Source of the DNA: RUG191 sp045642225 | Lineage (GTDB): Bacteria > Bacillota > Clostridia > Lachnospirales > Lachnospiraceae | Assembly: GCA_045642225.1 (NCBI GenBank) | Contig: JAZUIN010000014.1 | Location: forward strand, 1-29,288 | DNA length: 29,288 nt | Direction of reading: 5' to 3' | Shown: in pieces, positions 1-8,344 of the stretch | Numbering within the stretch: position 1 is the stretch's first letter | Layout of the letters: each line of letters begins with the position of its first letter | Program-made: the position numbers and the translations under genes | Notes under the pieces: generated by a model | Told to the model about the DNA's origin: nothing | The model's database searches: none | The model's input: only the letters and a program-made list of their open reading frames with translations

Positions 1-534
1 GTTCCAAGAATCAGTGTAACGAAAGCAAAAGCAAGAATTAAATCAACAATCTTGTTTATATCCCCGTCTAACGGTTCAACAAGTTCCGGATAATAAGCCT
101 CTGCAAGCAGACAGCCTGTAAACACCAGAACATCAAGAACAAAAGAAACATATCTGTACGCGCCTTTAAGCAGAAGGAATGAAAAAGTTGAACCGATTAT
201 CATCCACAAAATGGTGCCTGTACTGCGACCACCACATTTAAAGAACATCATCGGAAAAGCAATTGCATTCACGGCAAATAAAAACAGTGCAACCGGAAAC
301 TGCGCACGCTTACGTGTATTGCTGTACCACAAAAACAGTGCAACTGTTACTGCCATAACTATTTCAGACCAGATTCCTTCGCCAACAGTACCTATAAGGG
401 CACTGAATAATACTGCAGGCACCATAATAACAAGCGCTGCAAGTATGATTACGTTGGCCATCTGGTTCTGAATATCCAGCTCAGGGCGTACGAAATAACT
501 TATTTTATTTTTAATGAATTTCAGTATTTTCATA
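1..534 (-). CDS. N-terminal part of a multi-pass membrane protein (partial, runs off the window)
   Basis: The minus strand is open from an ATG at 534 to the window edge, giving 178 residues with no stop. After a basic N-terminus (MKILKFIKNKISYF) there are about five hydrophobic helices (about residues 26-48, 55-70, 80-98, 106-135 and 165-178), and an acidic loop near residue 150. The ATG has GGGG seven bases upstream. The shape resembles the membrane sensor module found at the front of GGDEF or histidine-kinase proteins in Lachnospiraceae, but the output domain lies outside the window, so the function is a guess. Codon use is distinctive: CTG for leucine and CCG for proline are common here and rare in the genes that follow. 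It lies downstream of the guaB terminator and so is probably its own transcription unit. Confidence 0.6.
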
Positions 535-600
535 CTACATCCCCATTTTCATCAGATAGGAAAATTTTAGCAATTTCTGCTTAACGAAATGTTACTGACA

Positions 601-635
601 AAAAGAAAGAGCAGTTCGTAATGAACTGCTCTTTT
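601..635 (-). terminator. Intrinsic terminator of guaB
   Basis: A perfect 12-bp stem (606-617 with 623-634, core AGAGCAGTTC) and a 5-base loop lie 20 bases after the guaB stop codon. On the minus strand the stem is followed by TCTTTTT. The plus strand also has a short T run, so it may work weakly both ways. Confidence 0.9.
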
Positions 636-654
636 ATCCAAACTTATATTTAAT

Positions 655-2124
655 TTATAAATTAGATTCTGTTGTATAGTTGGGAGCTTCCTTGGTGATA
701 TGAATATCATGAGGATGTGACTCCTTAAGAGAAGCTGCTGAAATCTTAGTAAACTTAGCTCTCTCTTGTAATTCAGGAATTGTAGGGCATCCACAATAAC
801 CCATACCTGATCTAATACCACCTATAAGTTGGAATACAACGTCTTCTAACGAACCCTTATAAGCAACACGTCCTTCTACACCTTCTGGAACTAGCTTCTT
901 AGCATCTTCTTGGAAATAACGATCCTTAGAACCATTCTCCATTGCAGCAATAGAACCCATTCCACGATATACCTTGTACTTACGTCCTTGGAATAATTCA
1001 AATGTTCCTGGTGATTCGTCACAACCAGCAAACATTGATCCCATCATACATACTGAACCGCCTGCTGCAAGAGCCTTAGTCATATCACCAGAATACTTAA
1101 TACCACCGTCAGCGATAACTGGAATACCTGCTGCCTTAGCAACCTCATATACTTCCATAATAGCTGAAATCTGTGGTACACCAATACCAGCAACTACACG
1201 AGTTGTACAAATAGAACCAGGTCCGATACCAACCTTAACTGCATTTGCACCAGCATCTATTAAAGCCTTAGCAGCTTCTCCTGTTGCAATGTTACCAGCA
1301 ATAATTTGTAAATCTGGATATGCTGCTCTAACCTTAGCTACAGCTTCAATAATATTCTTAGAATGTCCATGAGCAGAATCAAGAACAATAACATCAACCT
1401 TTGCCTTAACTAATGCATCTACTCTGTCCATCATATTTCCAGTAATACCTACACCAGCTCCACAAAGAAGTCTTCCTTGCTCATCCTTAGCTGAAAGTGG
1501 GTACTTAATTTGCTTCTCAATATCTTTGATTGTGATAAGCCCACATAATTTGAAATCGTCATCAACGATAGGTAATTTCTCCTTACGTGCCTTAGCAAGA
1601 ATTTGCTTTGCTTCTTCTAATGTAATTCCAACCTTAGCAGTAATAAGACCTTCTGAAGTCATTGACTCTGAAATCTTCTTAGAGAAATCTGTTTCAAACT
1701 TAAGATCACGGTTAGTAATAATACCAACTAAAGTCTTATCCGAATCGCTCTTAGTAATAGGCACACCAGAAATTCTGAATTTGCCCATCAATTCATCAGC
1801 GTCTTTGAGTGTATTATCAGGTGTCAAAGAAAATGGGTCAGTTATAACACCATTCTCAGAACGCTTAACCTTGTCAACCTCTTCTGCTTGCATCTCAATT
1901 GACATATTCTTATGAATAATACCTATACCACCTTGACGAGCCATTGCTATAGCCATTCTATGTTCTGTAACAGTATCCATAGCAGCACTCATCATTGGAA
2001 TATTAAGCTTAATCTTCTTAGTTAAATTAGTTTCAAGATTAATCATATTAGGTGTTACCTCAGAATATTGAGGTACTAATAGTACGTCGTCAAATGTAAT
2101 TCCTTCACCTATAATTGTTCCCAT
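655..2124 (-). CDS. guaB: Inosine-5'-monophosphate dehydrogenase
   Basis: IMP dehydrogenase oxidises IMP to XMP with NAD+, the committed step of GMP synthesis in the cytoplasm. The 489-residue product has the usual length. The TIM-barrel start (GEGITFDDVLLVP) is at residues 6-18, a pair of CBS domains is inserted at about 92-205, and the catalytic-loop cysteine is C306 in GPGSICTTR. The flap and the GYCGCPTIPEL segment follow near the C-terminus. I chose the ATG at 2124 because GAGGAG sits five bases before it (2129-2134); a longer reading starting four codons earlier has no such site. Its first 20 bases overlap the end of the small membrane-protein gene upstream, so the two are probably cotranscribed and translationally coupled. 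A strong terminator follows. Confidence 0.97.
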   Translation of the reverse strand: MGTIIGEGITFDDVLLVPQYSEVTPNMINLETNLTKKIKLNIPMMSAAMDTVTEHRMAIAMARQGGIGIIHKNMSIEMQAEEVDKVKRSENGVITDPFSLTPDNTLKDADELMGKFRISGVPITKSDSDKTLVGIITNRDLKFETDFSKKISESMTSEGLITAKVGITLEEAKQILAKARKEKLPIVDDDFKLCGLITIKDIEKQIKYPLSAKDEQGRLLCGAGVGITGNMMDRVDALVKAKVDVIVLDSAHGHSKNIIEAVAKVRAAYPDLQIIAGNIATGEAAKALIDAGANAVKVGIGPGSICTTRVVAGIGVPQISAIMEVYEVAKAAGIPVIADGGIKYSGDMTKALAAGGSVCMMGSMFAGCDESPGTFELFQGRKYKVYRGMGSIAAMENGSKDRYFQEDAKKLVPEGVEGRVAYKGSLEDVVFQLIGGIRSGMGYCGCPTIPELQERAKFTKISAASLKESHPHDIHITKEAPNYTTESNL

Positions 2125-2422
2125 TTTGCTCCTCACTTTCTGCTTCTAAAATATCTTCTTTCCTACCAGGCAAATCTCTAACACGGCTCGCAATAATGTC
2201 AAATATTATCCATATTCCGCCTGCTGCTGTTGCCGATAGAAAAATCTTAACAATACAAATAATCAAATTCCCTGTTGTCAACAAGTTACTCGCATGCATT
2301 ACTATCAAATACCGAATAGGTCTAAATAATAGAACGTATCCACCTACAAATAATGCTAACAAGATCCCAGCTATAGAAATAAGCATTGCAATAATTTCAC
2401 AAGTTTTTCTATGTATTTTCAT
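2105..2422 (-). CDS. Small two-helix membrane protein upstream of guaB
   Basis: This 105-residue protein has two hydrophobic helices (about residues 9-32 and 50-78) joined by a short basic loop, and a charged C-terminal tail rich in Glu. I do not recognise a family. An AAAGGG ribosome site lies seven bases before the ATG at 2422. Its last 20 bases overlap the start of guaB in another frame, and the only promoter seen (2496-2524) lies upstream of it, so guaB appears to be read from the same transcript. That suggests the gene is real and not a chance reading frame. No function can be read from the sequence. Confidence 0.7.
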   Translation of the reverse strand: MKIHRKTCEIIAMLISIAGILLALFVGGYVLLFRPIRYLIVMHASNLLTTGNLIICIVKIFLSATAAGGIWIIFDIIASRVRDLPGRKEDILEAESEEQNGNNYR

Positions 2423-2495
2423 TTATTTACCCTTTAATTCCTCTTGTAAACATAATTGTATACAAAACCATCTTATCAATAGTTTATTAGTACAT

Positions 2496-2524
2496 ATAAT
2501 AACAAAACGTAGTATCATTTTCAA
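2496..2524 (-). promoter_or_regulatory. Sigma-A promoter for the guaB operon
   Basis: On the minus strand, TTGAAA (2519-2524) is followed after exactly 17 bp by TATTAT (2496-2501). The start of transcription would be about 70 bases before the membrane-protein gene at 2422. Confidence 0.65.
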
Positions 2525-2564
2525 CGAAAAAACCACATTATTTCTAACAATTCTCATCGAAAAT

Positions 2565-3023
2565 TTAAGGTAAAATTAGATAAATTAACCCACAGCCAAT
2601 TCCTACTGCTGCACCTACAATTACATCCTTTGCAAAATGCACTCCTTCTATAACTCTCAAAAACGCAAGAACTACTCCTGCAATAAGAAATGCAACGCCT
2701 GCTGGCCAGTAATAAAACAACAAAGTCATTGCTATCATAAATACTGAAAAAACATGTCTACTAGGCATGCTCTTGCCTTGCGTCTTCTTGCCATTAAGAG
2801 GTGGTACCCCAGTGACCTCATATGGTCGTGGAGCGTTGTATACCTTTCTAAAAATTGTAACAATAACAAATGCTATTCCTGGAAGCGCTATAACCTCTAT
2901 TAACTTCACATAATTTCGTTCTAAAATATATGCAACCAAAACCAATATATATGACAAAAATGTCAATGCGGTCAGAATACGTTCTGCATATACCAGAAAT
3001 TTCCTCATTCTATCTGAATTCAA
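2565..3023 (-). CDS. PAP2-family membrane phosphatase
   Basis: This is a membrane phosphatase of the PAP2 superfamily, which hydrolyses phosphate esters of lipids such as phosphatidic acid or undecaprenyl diphosphate at the outer face of the membrane. With the start at 3023 it is 152 residues. The signature motifs are present: a K-x6-RP-like segment (RKVYNAPRPY), PSRH in place of the common PSGH, and R-x5-HFAKDV near the C-terminus. About four to five hydrophobic helices surround them. The start is best placed at a TTG, since GAGGAG lies seven bases upstream; the next ATG, five codons later, is too far away. A longer ORF would begin inside the cspA terminator hairpin and is unlikely. Substrate is unknown. 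Confidence 0.85.
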   Translation of the reverse strand: MNSDRMRKFLVYAERILTALTFLSYILVLVAYILERNYVKLIEVIALPGIAFVIVTIFRKVYNAPRPYEVTGVPPLNGKKTQGKSMPSRHVFSVFMIAMTLLFYYWPAGVAFLIAGVVLAFLRVIEGVHFAKDVIVGAAVGIGCGLIYLILP

Positions 3024-3042
3024 ATTATTTCTCCTCACAAAT

Positions 3043-3066
3043 AAAAAAAGGACGACACAGTCGTCC
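3043..3066 (-). terminator. Terminator of the cold-shock gene
   Basis: GGACGAC (3050-3056) pairs perfectly with GTCGTCC (3060-3066) around a 3-base loop. On the minus strand it is followed by seven T (3043-3049). It lies 26 bases after the cold-shock stop codon. The PAP2 ribosome site begins only seven bases beyond the T run, so the PAP2 gene is probably read by transcription that passes this terminator. Confidence 0.92.
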
Positions 3067-3092
3067 ATAATATTATTATTAAAAAATGTACA

Positions 3093-3293
3093 TTAAATAG
3101 CCTTAACATTTACAGCCTGAGGCCCCTTATCTGAATCCTGCACATCAAATTCTACTGCTGCGCCTTCCTTAAGAGTCTTGTACTCTGCCTCTGACTCAAT
3201 TCCAGAAAAATGAACAAAAATATCATTGCCCTCTTCATCCTGTAAAAATCCATACCCCTTATGGTCGTTAAACCATTTAACTGTACCTTTCAC
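3093..3293 (-). CDS. Cold-shock domain protein (CspA family)
   Basis: A 66-residue single-domain nucleic-acid binding protein that acts as an RNA chaperone in the cytoplasm. RNP1 (KGYGFL, residues 12-17) and RNP2 (DIFVHF, 24-29) are both intact, and MKGTVKWF is the canonical start. GGAGG ends only two bases before the ATG, an unusually short spacing. The upstream region of about 150 bases is AT-rich with no reading frame. It contains a short hairpin just before the ribosome site (around 3312-3328, AAGAA pairing with TTCTT), which may be part of the long cold-regulated leader these genes often have. The promoter is not clear; TTGAGT followed after 17 bp by TAATCT on the minus strand is one candidate. 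Confidence 0.96.
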   Translation of the reverse strand: MKGTVKWFNDHKGYGFLQDEEGNDIFVHFSGIESEAEYKTLKEGAAVEFDVQDSDKGPQAVNVKAI

Positions 3294-3446
3294 TTCATAA
3301 CCTCCATAAAATAAGAACTAAATTCTTATAAAAGATTAACATATCAAGATGTAAAACTCAATAAAAAAACCCAAATTTCTTTACAATAGTAAATTATAAT
3401 TTTCGACTTGTAAATTGTGTAATTATTTTCTCAGAACCAATTATAT

Positions 3447-3947
3447 TTAAAGTCTTTCTTCTAATTCAATATTATTGTGCACCAAATAGTTGTAAATCCA
3501 TTTATCAAAGGCCTCTTCTAAGCTCTTATCCATTGTAAAAACCTTCATATTAATTCCTGTTGTAACTGTAAGTTTACCCTCAATATACTTGAAATTACAA
3601 ACCAAAGATGCGTTAGCTGCGTCAAAATTAATATTATTAGCTTCAATAATTTGATTCACTACTCGCCTCGGCAAAACTAAAGTCAACTGAAAGCTAAGCG
3701 GAAGCTTCTTACCTTTTATCAAATTATATATCTTGCTTCTAAAATTATCATAGGTCTCTATCGAATCTTCAAAACTCTGCTCTTCTAATTCTTCATTTGT
3801 AAAATAGTCATCATTTCTATGTCCATCAATTGTAAAGCTTGCATAAGTCTTAACTATTGCTTCTTGCAACAGAAAAAAATCAAAAGTCTCCTTGCAAAGC
3901 ATCTCATTCATGCAATTTTTAACATTTACAACTAAATAACTTACCAT
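3447..3947 (-). CDS. Conserved hypothetical protein, DUF5721-like
   Basis: This is a 166-residue soluble protein with no signal peptide or membrane helix. The pattern of an N-terminal 'VKNCMNEMLCKETFDFFLLQEA' type strand-helix, an FTIDG turn and an IKGKKLPLSFQL segment reminds me of DUF5721, a family seen in Lachnospiraceae. That name is from memory, and no function is known. A GGGAG ribosome site precedes the ATG at 3947 by five bases. It is divergent from feoAB, with 153 bp between them; a TGG-TAAAAT extended -10 about 60 bases before the start is a weak candidate promoter. No clear terminator separates it from the cold-shock gene downstream. Confidence 0.75.
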   Translation of the reverse strand: MVSYLVVNVKNCMNEMLCKETFDFFLLQEAIVKTYASFTIDGHRNDDYFTNEELEEQSFEDSIETYDNFRSKIYNLIKGKKLPLSFQLTLVLPRRVVNQIIEANNINFDAANASLVCNFKYIEGKLTVTTGINMKVFTMDKSLEEAFDKWIYNYLVHNNIELEERL

Positions 3948-4001
3948 AATCGCTCCCTAAGTTATACTACACTTATTCGGTCGACGATATTTTACCATAA
4001 A

Positions 4002-4031
4002 TTGACACTTATTACAGTAAAATGTTATACT
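4002..4031 (+). promoter_or_regulatory. Promoter of feoAB
   Basis: TTGACA (4002-4007), an 18-bp spacer and TATACT (4026-4031) form a near-consensus sigma-A promoter. Transcription should begin near 4038, at the left edge of the palindrome described separately, leaving a leader of about 60 bases. Confidence 0.8.
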
Positions 4032-4036
4032 TTGCT

Positions 4037-4056
4037 GAGTTAGTATACACTAATTC
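4037..4056. promoter_or_regulatory. Palindromic candidate operator at the feoAB start point
   Basis: A 20-bp inverted repeat centred between 4046 and 4047 has eight of ten base pairs matched; its core reads TTAGTATACACTAA. It begins six bases after the -10 box, so a bound protein would block transcription. DtxR/IdeR/MntR-type metal repressors use TTAG...CTAA palindromes at iron and manganese genes, so an iron-responsive repressor is a reasonable guess. Fur boxes look different. Confidence 0.5.
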
Positions 4057-4100
4057 AGGTAATTTAATTCTAATTAAAATACATTTATAAGGACATTAAT

Positions 4101-6503
4101 ATGACATTAAAAGATTTAAAACTAGGCCAAAGTGCCATTATAAAAAGTGTAGGCGGAGAAGGTATATTGAGGCAACATTTTCTTGATATGGGACTTGTAC
4201 CAACAGCTACGGTCACTCTTACCAAGTTTGCTCCAATGGGCGATCCGATGGAGCTTATGATACATGGTTACGAATTAACCTTAAGACTTGACGATGCTGC
4301 AAAGATTGACGTTGAAATTCTAAGCGACGAAGAACAAGCAGCGTATTTCAAAAAACGCGAAGAAAATCTTATTCAAGAAAAATTAAAGGAGCGACAAAAG
4401 CCACTAAAAGGTTATCATCCAGACGATAACCACCCTGGCTTTGGTGAAGGTGGTATATATCATGACAAAACTCATGAAAATCCTTTACCAAAAGATACAA
4501 CCATTACATTTGCCCTAGCCGGAAACCAAAACTGTGGCAAAACAACTCTATTCAACCAGCTTACGGGCGCTAACCAACACGTAGGAAATTTCCCTGGTGT
4601 AACAGTAGATAAAAAATCAGGTCAGATTAAGAACCATCCTGATACGGATGTGACAGATCTTCCTGGAATCTACTCTTTGTCGCCATATTCAAGCGAGGAA
4701 ATTGTTTCAAGACAGTTTATCTTAGACGAGAAACCAAAAGGAATTATCAACATTGTTGACGCCAGCAACATAGAGAGAAACCTATATCTAACAATGCAAC
4801 TTATGGAGCTTGATGTTCCTATGGTGCTTGCGCTTAATATGATTGACGAAGTTCGTGGAAATGGCGGTTCTATCCGCGTAAATGAGATGGAAAATGAGCT
4901 AGGTATACCAGTTGTACCAATCTCTGCACTTAAGAATGAAGGAATAAAAGAGCTTGTCGACCATGCATATCACGTCGCAAAATATCAAGAAGCTCCTGCT
5001 ATCAAGGATTTTTGTGACAAGAATGACAAAAATGGTGCTGTCCACCGATGCTTGCACTCTATCATGCATACGATTGAGGACCACGCCGAAAATGCAAGTA
5101 TACCAATTCGTTTTGCAGCTAGCAAAATCATCGAGGGCGATGAGCTTATAATAAATGCTTTGAATTTGTCTCCTAATGAGCTTGAAATGATAGAGCATAT
5201 GATTATCCAGATGGAAGAAGAAAGCGGCTTAGACCGTGCTGCTGCAATTGCAGATATGCGTTTTTCGTTTATACAGAAGCTTTGCGAGAAAACGGTCGTA
5301 AAGCCTCACGAAAGCAAGGAGCACGAAAGAAGTCGTAAGATTGACAAACTTCTAACCGGAAAATACACTGCAATTCCTATGTTTATTCTAATTATGGCTG
5401 CTGTATTTGTCTTAACCTTTGACGTAATAGGGCTAGCCGCCCAGAATGGTCTACAATACCTAATTGATAGCTTAGGAAATGTAGTTGATAACCTGATGGT
5501 TCATGCAAATGTAAATGAAGCCTTGCGCTCCTTAGTAATTGACGGTATTTTCGATGGAGTCGGCTCAGTTGTAAGCTTTGTACCAATAATCATATGTCTA
5601 TTCTTCTTCTTGTCCTTACTAGAAGATTCTGGCTATATGGCTCGAGTAGCATTTGTAATGGATAAATTGCTTCGTAAAATCGGCTTATCAGGAAAAAGTA
5701 TCGTACCACTACTGATTGGATTTGGATGTACAGTTCCTGCTGTTATGTCATCTCGAACTCTCTCTTCAGAAAGAGACCGTAAGATGACAATTATACTTAC
5801 ACCATTTATGAGCTGTTCACTTAAGGTTACTGTATATGCATTTCTAGCAGAAGCATTCTTCCCTGGATATGCTGGCCTTGTAACACTACTCATATATCTA
5901 CTTGGAATTGTTGTTGCAGTGCTTGTAGCGCTAATATCTAAGAATACTACATTCAAGGGCGAAGCTGTTCCATTCGTTATGGAGCTACCAAACTATAGAA
6001 TGCCTGGCCTTAAAAATGTAGCACATTTACTATGGGACAAAACGAAAGACTTCTTACAAAAGGCATTTAGTATAATACTTATAGCAACAATTGTTGTATG
6101 GTGCTTCCAAAGCTTCGATTTGCATATTAATTTTGTGAGCGATACTAGCGAAAGCATACTTGCTCAAATATCAAATTTAATTGCACCAATATTCGCCCCT
6201 ATGGGCTTTAATAACTGGAAGCTTGTTACTGGTTTAGTATCAGGCTTTATTGCAAAAGAAAGTATCATATCAACATTAACAGTATTATTTGGAAGTACAG
6301 CGGCTCTTGCCTCTAGCGTAAGTAAGGCTGCCGGAGCTGCTTACTTAGTATTTATCTTGATTTATACACCTTGTATTGCTGCTGTAGCTTCAATCAGAAG
6401 AGAATTGGGCCGCTTGTGGGCTCTTGGAATTGTAATATTCCAGTGCGTACTAGCTTGGATCATATCTTTCTTAGCTTATTTATTGATGGCTGCTATATTG
6501 TAG
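4101..6503 (+). CDS. feoB: Fused FeoA-FeoB ferrous iron transporter
   Basis: This 800-residue protein joins two normally separate parts of the Feo system for Fe(II) uptake. Residues 1-75 are an FeoA SH3-like domain (starting MTLKDLKLGQ, with the HFLDMGLVP turn). Residues about 76-130 form a charged linker. The FeoB G-protein follows: P-loop GNQNCGKT at 141-148, G3 DLPG near 186-189, G4 NMID near 246-249, then a helical GDI-like spacer. The membrane part spans about 425-800 and has both Gate motifs, including GCTVPAVMSSR and YTPCIAAVASIRRE with their cysteines. AAGGA lies seven bases before the ATG. There is no separate feoA or feoC next to it. A strong promoter and a palindrome precede it and a bidirectional terminator follows. 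Fusions of this kind are known in some Clostridia and Bacteroidetes. Confidence 0.97.
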   Translation: MTLKDLKLGQSAIIKSVGGEGILRQHFLDMGLVPTATVTLTKFAPMGDPMELMIHGYELTLRLDDAAKIDVEILSDEEQAAYFKKREENLIQEKLKERQKPLKGYHPDDNHPGFGEGGIYHDKTHENPLPKDTTITFALAGNQNCGKTTLFNQLTGANQHVGNFPGVTVDKKSGQIKNHPDTDVTDLPGIYSLSPYSSEEIVSRQFILDEKPKGIINIVDASNIERNLYLTMQLMELDVPMVLALNMIDEVRGNGGSIRVNEMENELGIPVVPISALKNEGIKELVDHAYHVAKYQEAPAIKDFCDKNDKNGAVHRCLHSIMHTIEDHAENASIPIRFAASKIIEGDELIINALNLSPNELEMIEHMIIQMEEESGLDRAAAIADMRFSFIQKLCEKTVVKPHESKEHERSRKIDKLLTGKYTAIPMFILIMAAVFVLTFDVIGLAAQNGLQYLIDSLGNVVDNLMVHANVNEALRSLVIDGIFDGVGSVVSFVPIIICLFFFLSLLEDSGYMARVAFVMDKLLRKIGLSGKSIVPLLIGFGCTVPAVMSSRTLSSERDRKMTIILTPFMSCSLKVTVYAFLAEAFFPGYAGLVTLLIYLLGIVVAVLVALISKNTTFKGEAVPFVMELPNYRMPGLKNVAHLLWDKTKDFLQKAFSIILIATIVVWCFQSFDLHINFVSDTSESILAQISNLIAPIFAPMGFNNWKLVTGLVSGFIAKESIISTLTVLFGSTAALASSVSKAAGAAYLVFILIYTPCIAAVASIRRELGRLWALGIVIFQCVLAWIISFLAYLLMAAIL

Positions 6504-6546
6504 ATTGTCATATTTCAAATTATAAACAAAATGATTTACAGATTAT

Positions 6547-6584
6547 GAAAAAAGACGAATTAGTTTTAAGCTAATTCGTCTTTT
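6547..6584. terminator. Bidirectional terminator between feoAB and carD
   Basis: A perfect 13-bp stem (6551-6563 with 6571-6583, core GACGAATTAG) and a 7-base loop lie between two converging genes. It has T4 on the plus side and T6 on the minus side, so it can stop transcription from both. Confidence 0.92.
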
Positions 6585-6615
6585 ATTATTTCATTTATTA
6601 TTTCATTTATTATTT
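6585..6615. repeat. 12-bp tandem repeat running into the carD stop codon
   Basis: The unit ATTATTTCATTT occurs twice in full (6585-6596 and 6597-6608), and a third partial copy (ATTATTTAA) contains the carD stop. It looks like a slipped-strand duplication. Confidence 0.7.
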
Positions 6616-7123
6616 AACTCAAATTCAAGCCCTCAAGAAATCTTGTACGAACATTTTCAATTTCTTCTCCAAAAGAAAATGCCATCTCTTCAAACAACTT
6701 CTTACCAGCTATATCAAGCATCTTCTCATCTTGAGCCATAACCTTCTTGCCATCAGCAATACGCGCCAAACGTCTAAGGTATACCGTCTTAACAATGCGA
6801 GCTAACTCTAAGGGCTCGAACATTGCTATTCTCTCCTTGTACACTTCACCACGTTGTCTATCATTATCTGCTTCAATAACATCTAGGTCTTGTACTATAT
6901 CAACTAATTTCTCCATCTCTTCTCGAGATTTCACGTCGCGAACTCTAGATTTAACGCTCTCTACAGGTGTAACCACTTGACTCTTGGTTTGATATACTGG
7001 ATTAAGAATATAATATAATTTCTCAGAACCTTTGCCTTGCAAAGCCATTTCCTTAACTTCTTCTACAGTACATACGCCGTTAGTTTCATGCATTAAATAA
7101 TCGCCGACTTTATATTTTTTCAT
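6614..7123 (-). CDS. CarD-family transcription regulator
   Basis: CarD proteins bind the beta subunit of RNA polymerase and stabilise the open promoter complex. The 169-residue product starts MKKYKVGDYLMH and has the RNA-polymerase-interacting Tudor-like domain at about residues 1-60 (with the YYILNPVY strand) followed by an all-helical DNA-contacting domain to the end. The length fits the family. I prefer the ATG at 7123; a GTG four codons earlier is also open, but the GGTGA ribosome site lies inside that extension, five bases before the ATG. It has its own promoter, which carries an extended -10, and ends at a bidirectional terminator shared with feoAB. Confidence 0.9.
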   Translation of the reverse strand: MKKYKVGDYLMHETNGVCTVEEVKEMALQGKGSEKLYYILNPVYQTKSQVVTPVESVKSRVRDVKSREEMEKLVDIVQDLDVIEADNDRQRGEVYKERIAMFEPLELARIVKTVYLRRLARIADGKKVMAQDEKMLDIAGKKLFEEMAFSFGEEIENVRTRFLEGLNLS

Positions 7124-7161
7124 AATTTCACCCACTTTGTGCGATACCCACTAACGTATAT

Positions 7162-7190
7162 ATTATAGCACTTTTCAGCATTTTTCGTAA
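7162..7190 (-). promoter_or_regulatory. Promoter of carD
   Basis: On the minus strand TTACGA (7185-7190) is followed after 17 bp by a perfect TATAAT (7162-7167) with a TGC just before it (extended -10). Transcription would start about 30 bases before the carD ATG. Confidence 0.75.
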
Positions 7191-7237
7191 GCCACTAGAC
7201 CTAGTCGAGACATACTCATATAACCACAATATAGCGC

Positions 7238-8344
7238 CTAAAACGAAAATTCTTCATTTATCCTTTTTGAAATGCTTTTCTTTATTCCTAGATTGTGACG
7301 AAGACGTTTTTCGCATTTATTAAGATTCTCTATAGCTCGATTAACATTTTCCATATCTCGACCATTAAGATAATCCACAAGGTCTACAGTAATAAGCATC
7401 TGCAAATAGACTTGACCTAGCATACATTCATCGAGAAATGTGCATGTTTCATACCCGCTATACATAGTCTGCAAGACATAGTAAGCAAGATACGCACGGT
7501 ACTTATCTTCTAACGCAGGATACTTTGCTACCATCTGTTTACACATCTTTTCAAAATAAAAGTTGGCGTCCTCTGCTGTCATCTTTCCAAATATTTTGTT
7601 ATACTCTCGGCTAAATCCATAAAGCGCATTTCTAAGAGACATAAAGCCATCATCTATATCATTCATAATAATCTTGTCAAATAGCGCCATAGAATAGAAA
7701 CGCCACCTGTCTTTACTTGGAAGATCACTTACGAACTCAGAAATGCTAATCACAAAATTTGCACCCTTCATTATTTCATCATGCATATATCGATAATATT
7801 TGTATACATTATGGATAACCTCTGGCATAGACTTAGTATCGTAAATGTAATCGATAATTTGTTCTCTAAGCTTCAAAATAAGCTTCAATAAATCCTTATC
7901 AAAAACCTCTTGTGACCACACTGGCAAGATCTCATCACCTTCGTATTCTACTAGCTTTGGTCTAGACAAATCCTGCAAAAAAAGCTCTGCTGTCTTAGGA
8001 CAAGACAATTCAAATGTAACTTCTTCCTTATCGCCTATTGCGACACTTCTTCTCGGATAAATTCTACAAACCTTAGGCATCAAATCCTCTCGATTCATCA
8101 ATTGCAATTTGCAGAGTCCTTCTTTAGTTTCATTTGCACATTTACCAAAAATTTTCCGAATATCTTTATCTTGGCCTAATGTCATAGAACAGCGTAGCTT
8201 CTTTCCTAATTCACCAGGCTCATTTCTATATTTATTAACTGTATCTTCGTCAATAGATATTCTCCAGCCTCTACAACAAGTATTAGGGCAATCCTTAGCT
8301 AAACATGTAAAATTATCATAAAAAGAAATTACTTTTGTTTCCAT
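7238..8344 (-). CDS. FliB-like lysine-N-methylase (cysteine-rich)
   Basis: This 368-residue protein resembles FliB, the enzyme that N-methylates lysines on flagellin. Near the N-terminus is the family's cysteine cluster, CPNTCCRGW at residues 19-27, and it is followed by further cysteines in GKCANE, GLCKLQ, KVCRIYPR and LSCPKTAE, a pattern that suggests a bound metal or iron-sulfur cluster. The C-terminal two thirds are helical. No flagellin or flagellar gene lies within the window, so the true target is unknown; many Clostridia carry such stand-alone copies. Its first 16 bases overlap the end of the LysR gene, and no close ribosome site is seen, so translation is probably coupled to that gene. 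The name rests on sequence pattern recall. Confidence 0.8.
   Translation of the reverse strand: METKVISFYDNFTCLAKDCPNTCCRGWRISIDEDTVNKYRNEPGELGKKLRCSMTLGQDKDIRKIFGKCANETKEGLCKLQLMNREDLMPKVCRIYPRRSVAIGDKEEVTFELSCPKTAELFLQDLSRPKLVEYEGDEILPVWSQEVFDKDLLKLILKLREQIIDYIYDTKSMPEVIHNVYKYYRYMHDEIMKGANFVISISEFVSDLPSKDRWRFYSMALFDKIIMNDIDDGFMSLRNALYGFSREYNKIFGKMTAEDANFYFEKMCKQMVAKYPALEDKYRAYLAYYVLQTMYSGYETCTFLDECMLGQVYLQMLITVDLVDYLNGRDMENVNRAIENLNKCEKRLRHNLGIKKSISKRINEEFSF

Noticed and set aside
3969..4013. Direct repeat ACACTTATT (3969 and 4005) as a regulatory site
   Set aside because: Two AT-rich nine-base copies 36 bp apart may be chance, and one overlaps the feoAB -35 region without symmetry.
7440..7460. 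A TTCATACC copy inside the FliB-like gene as part of the hairpin family
   Set aside because: It has no partner GGTATGAA 23 bases away; one chance copy of an 8-mer is expected in a window of this size.
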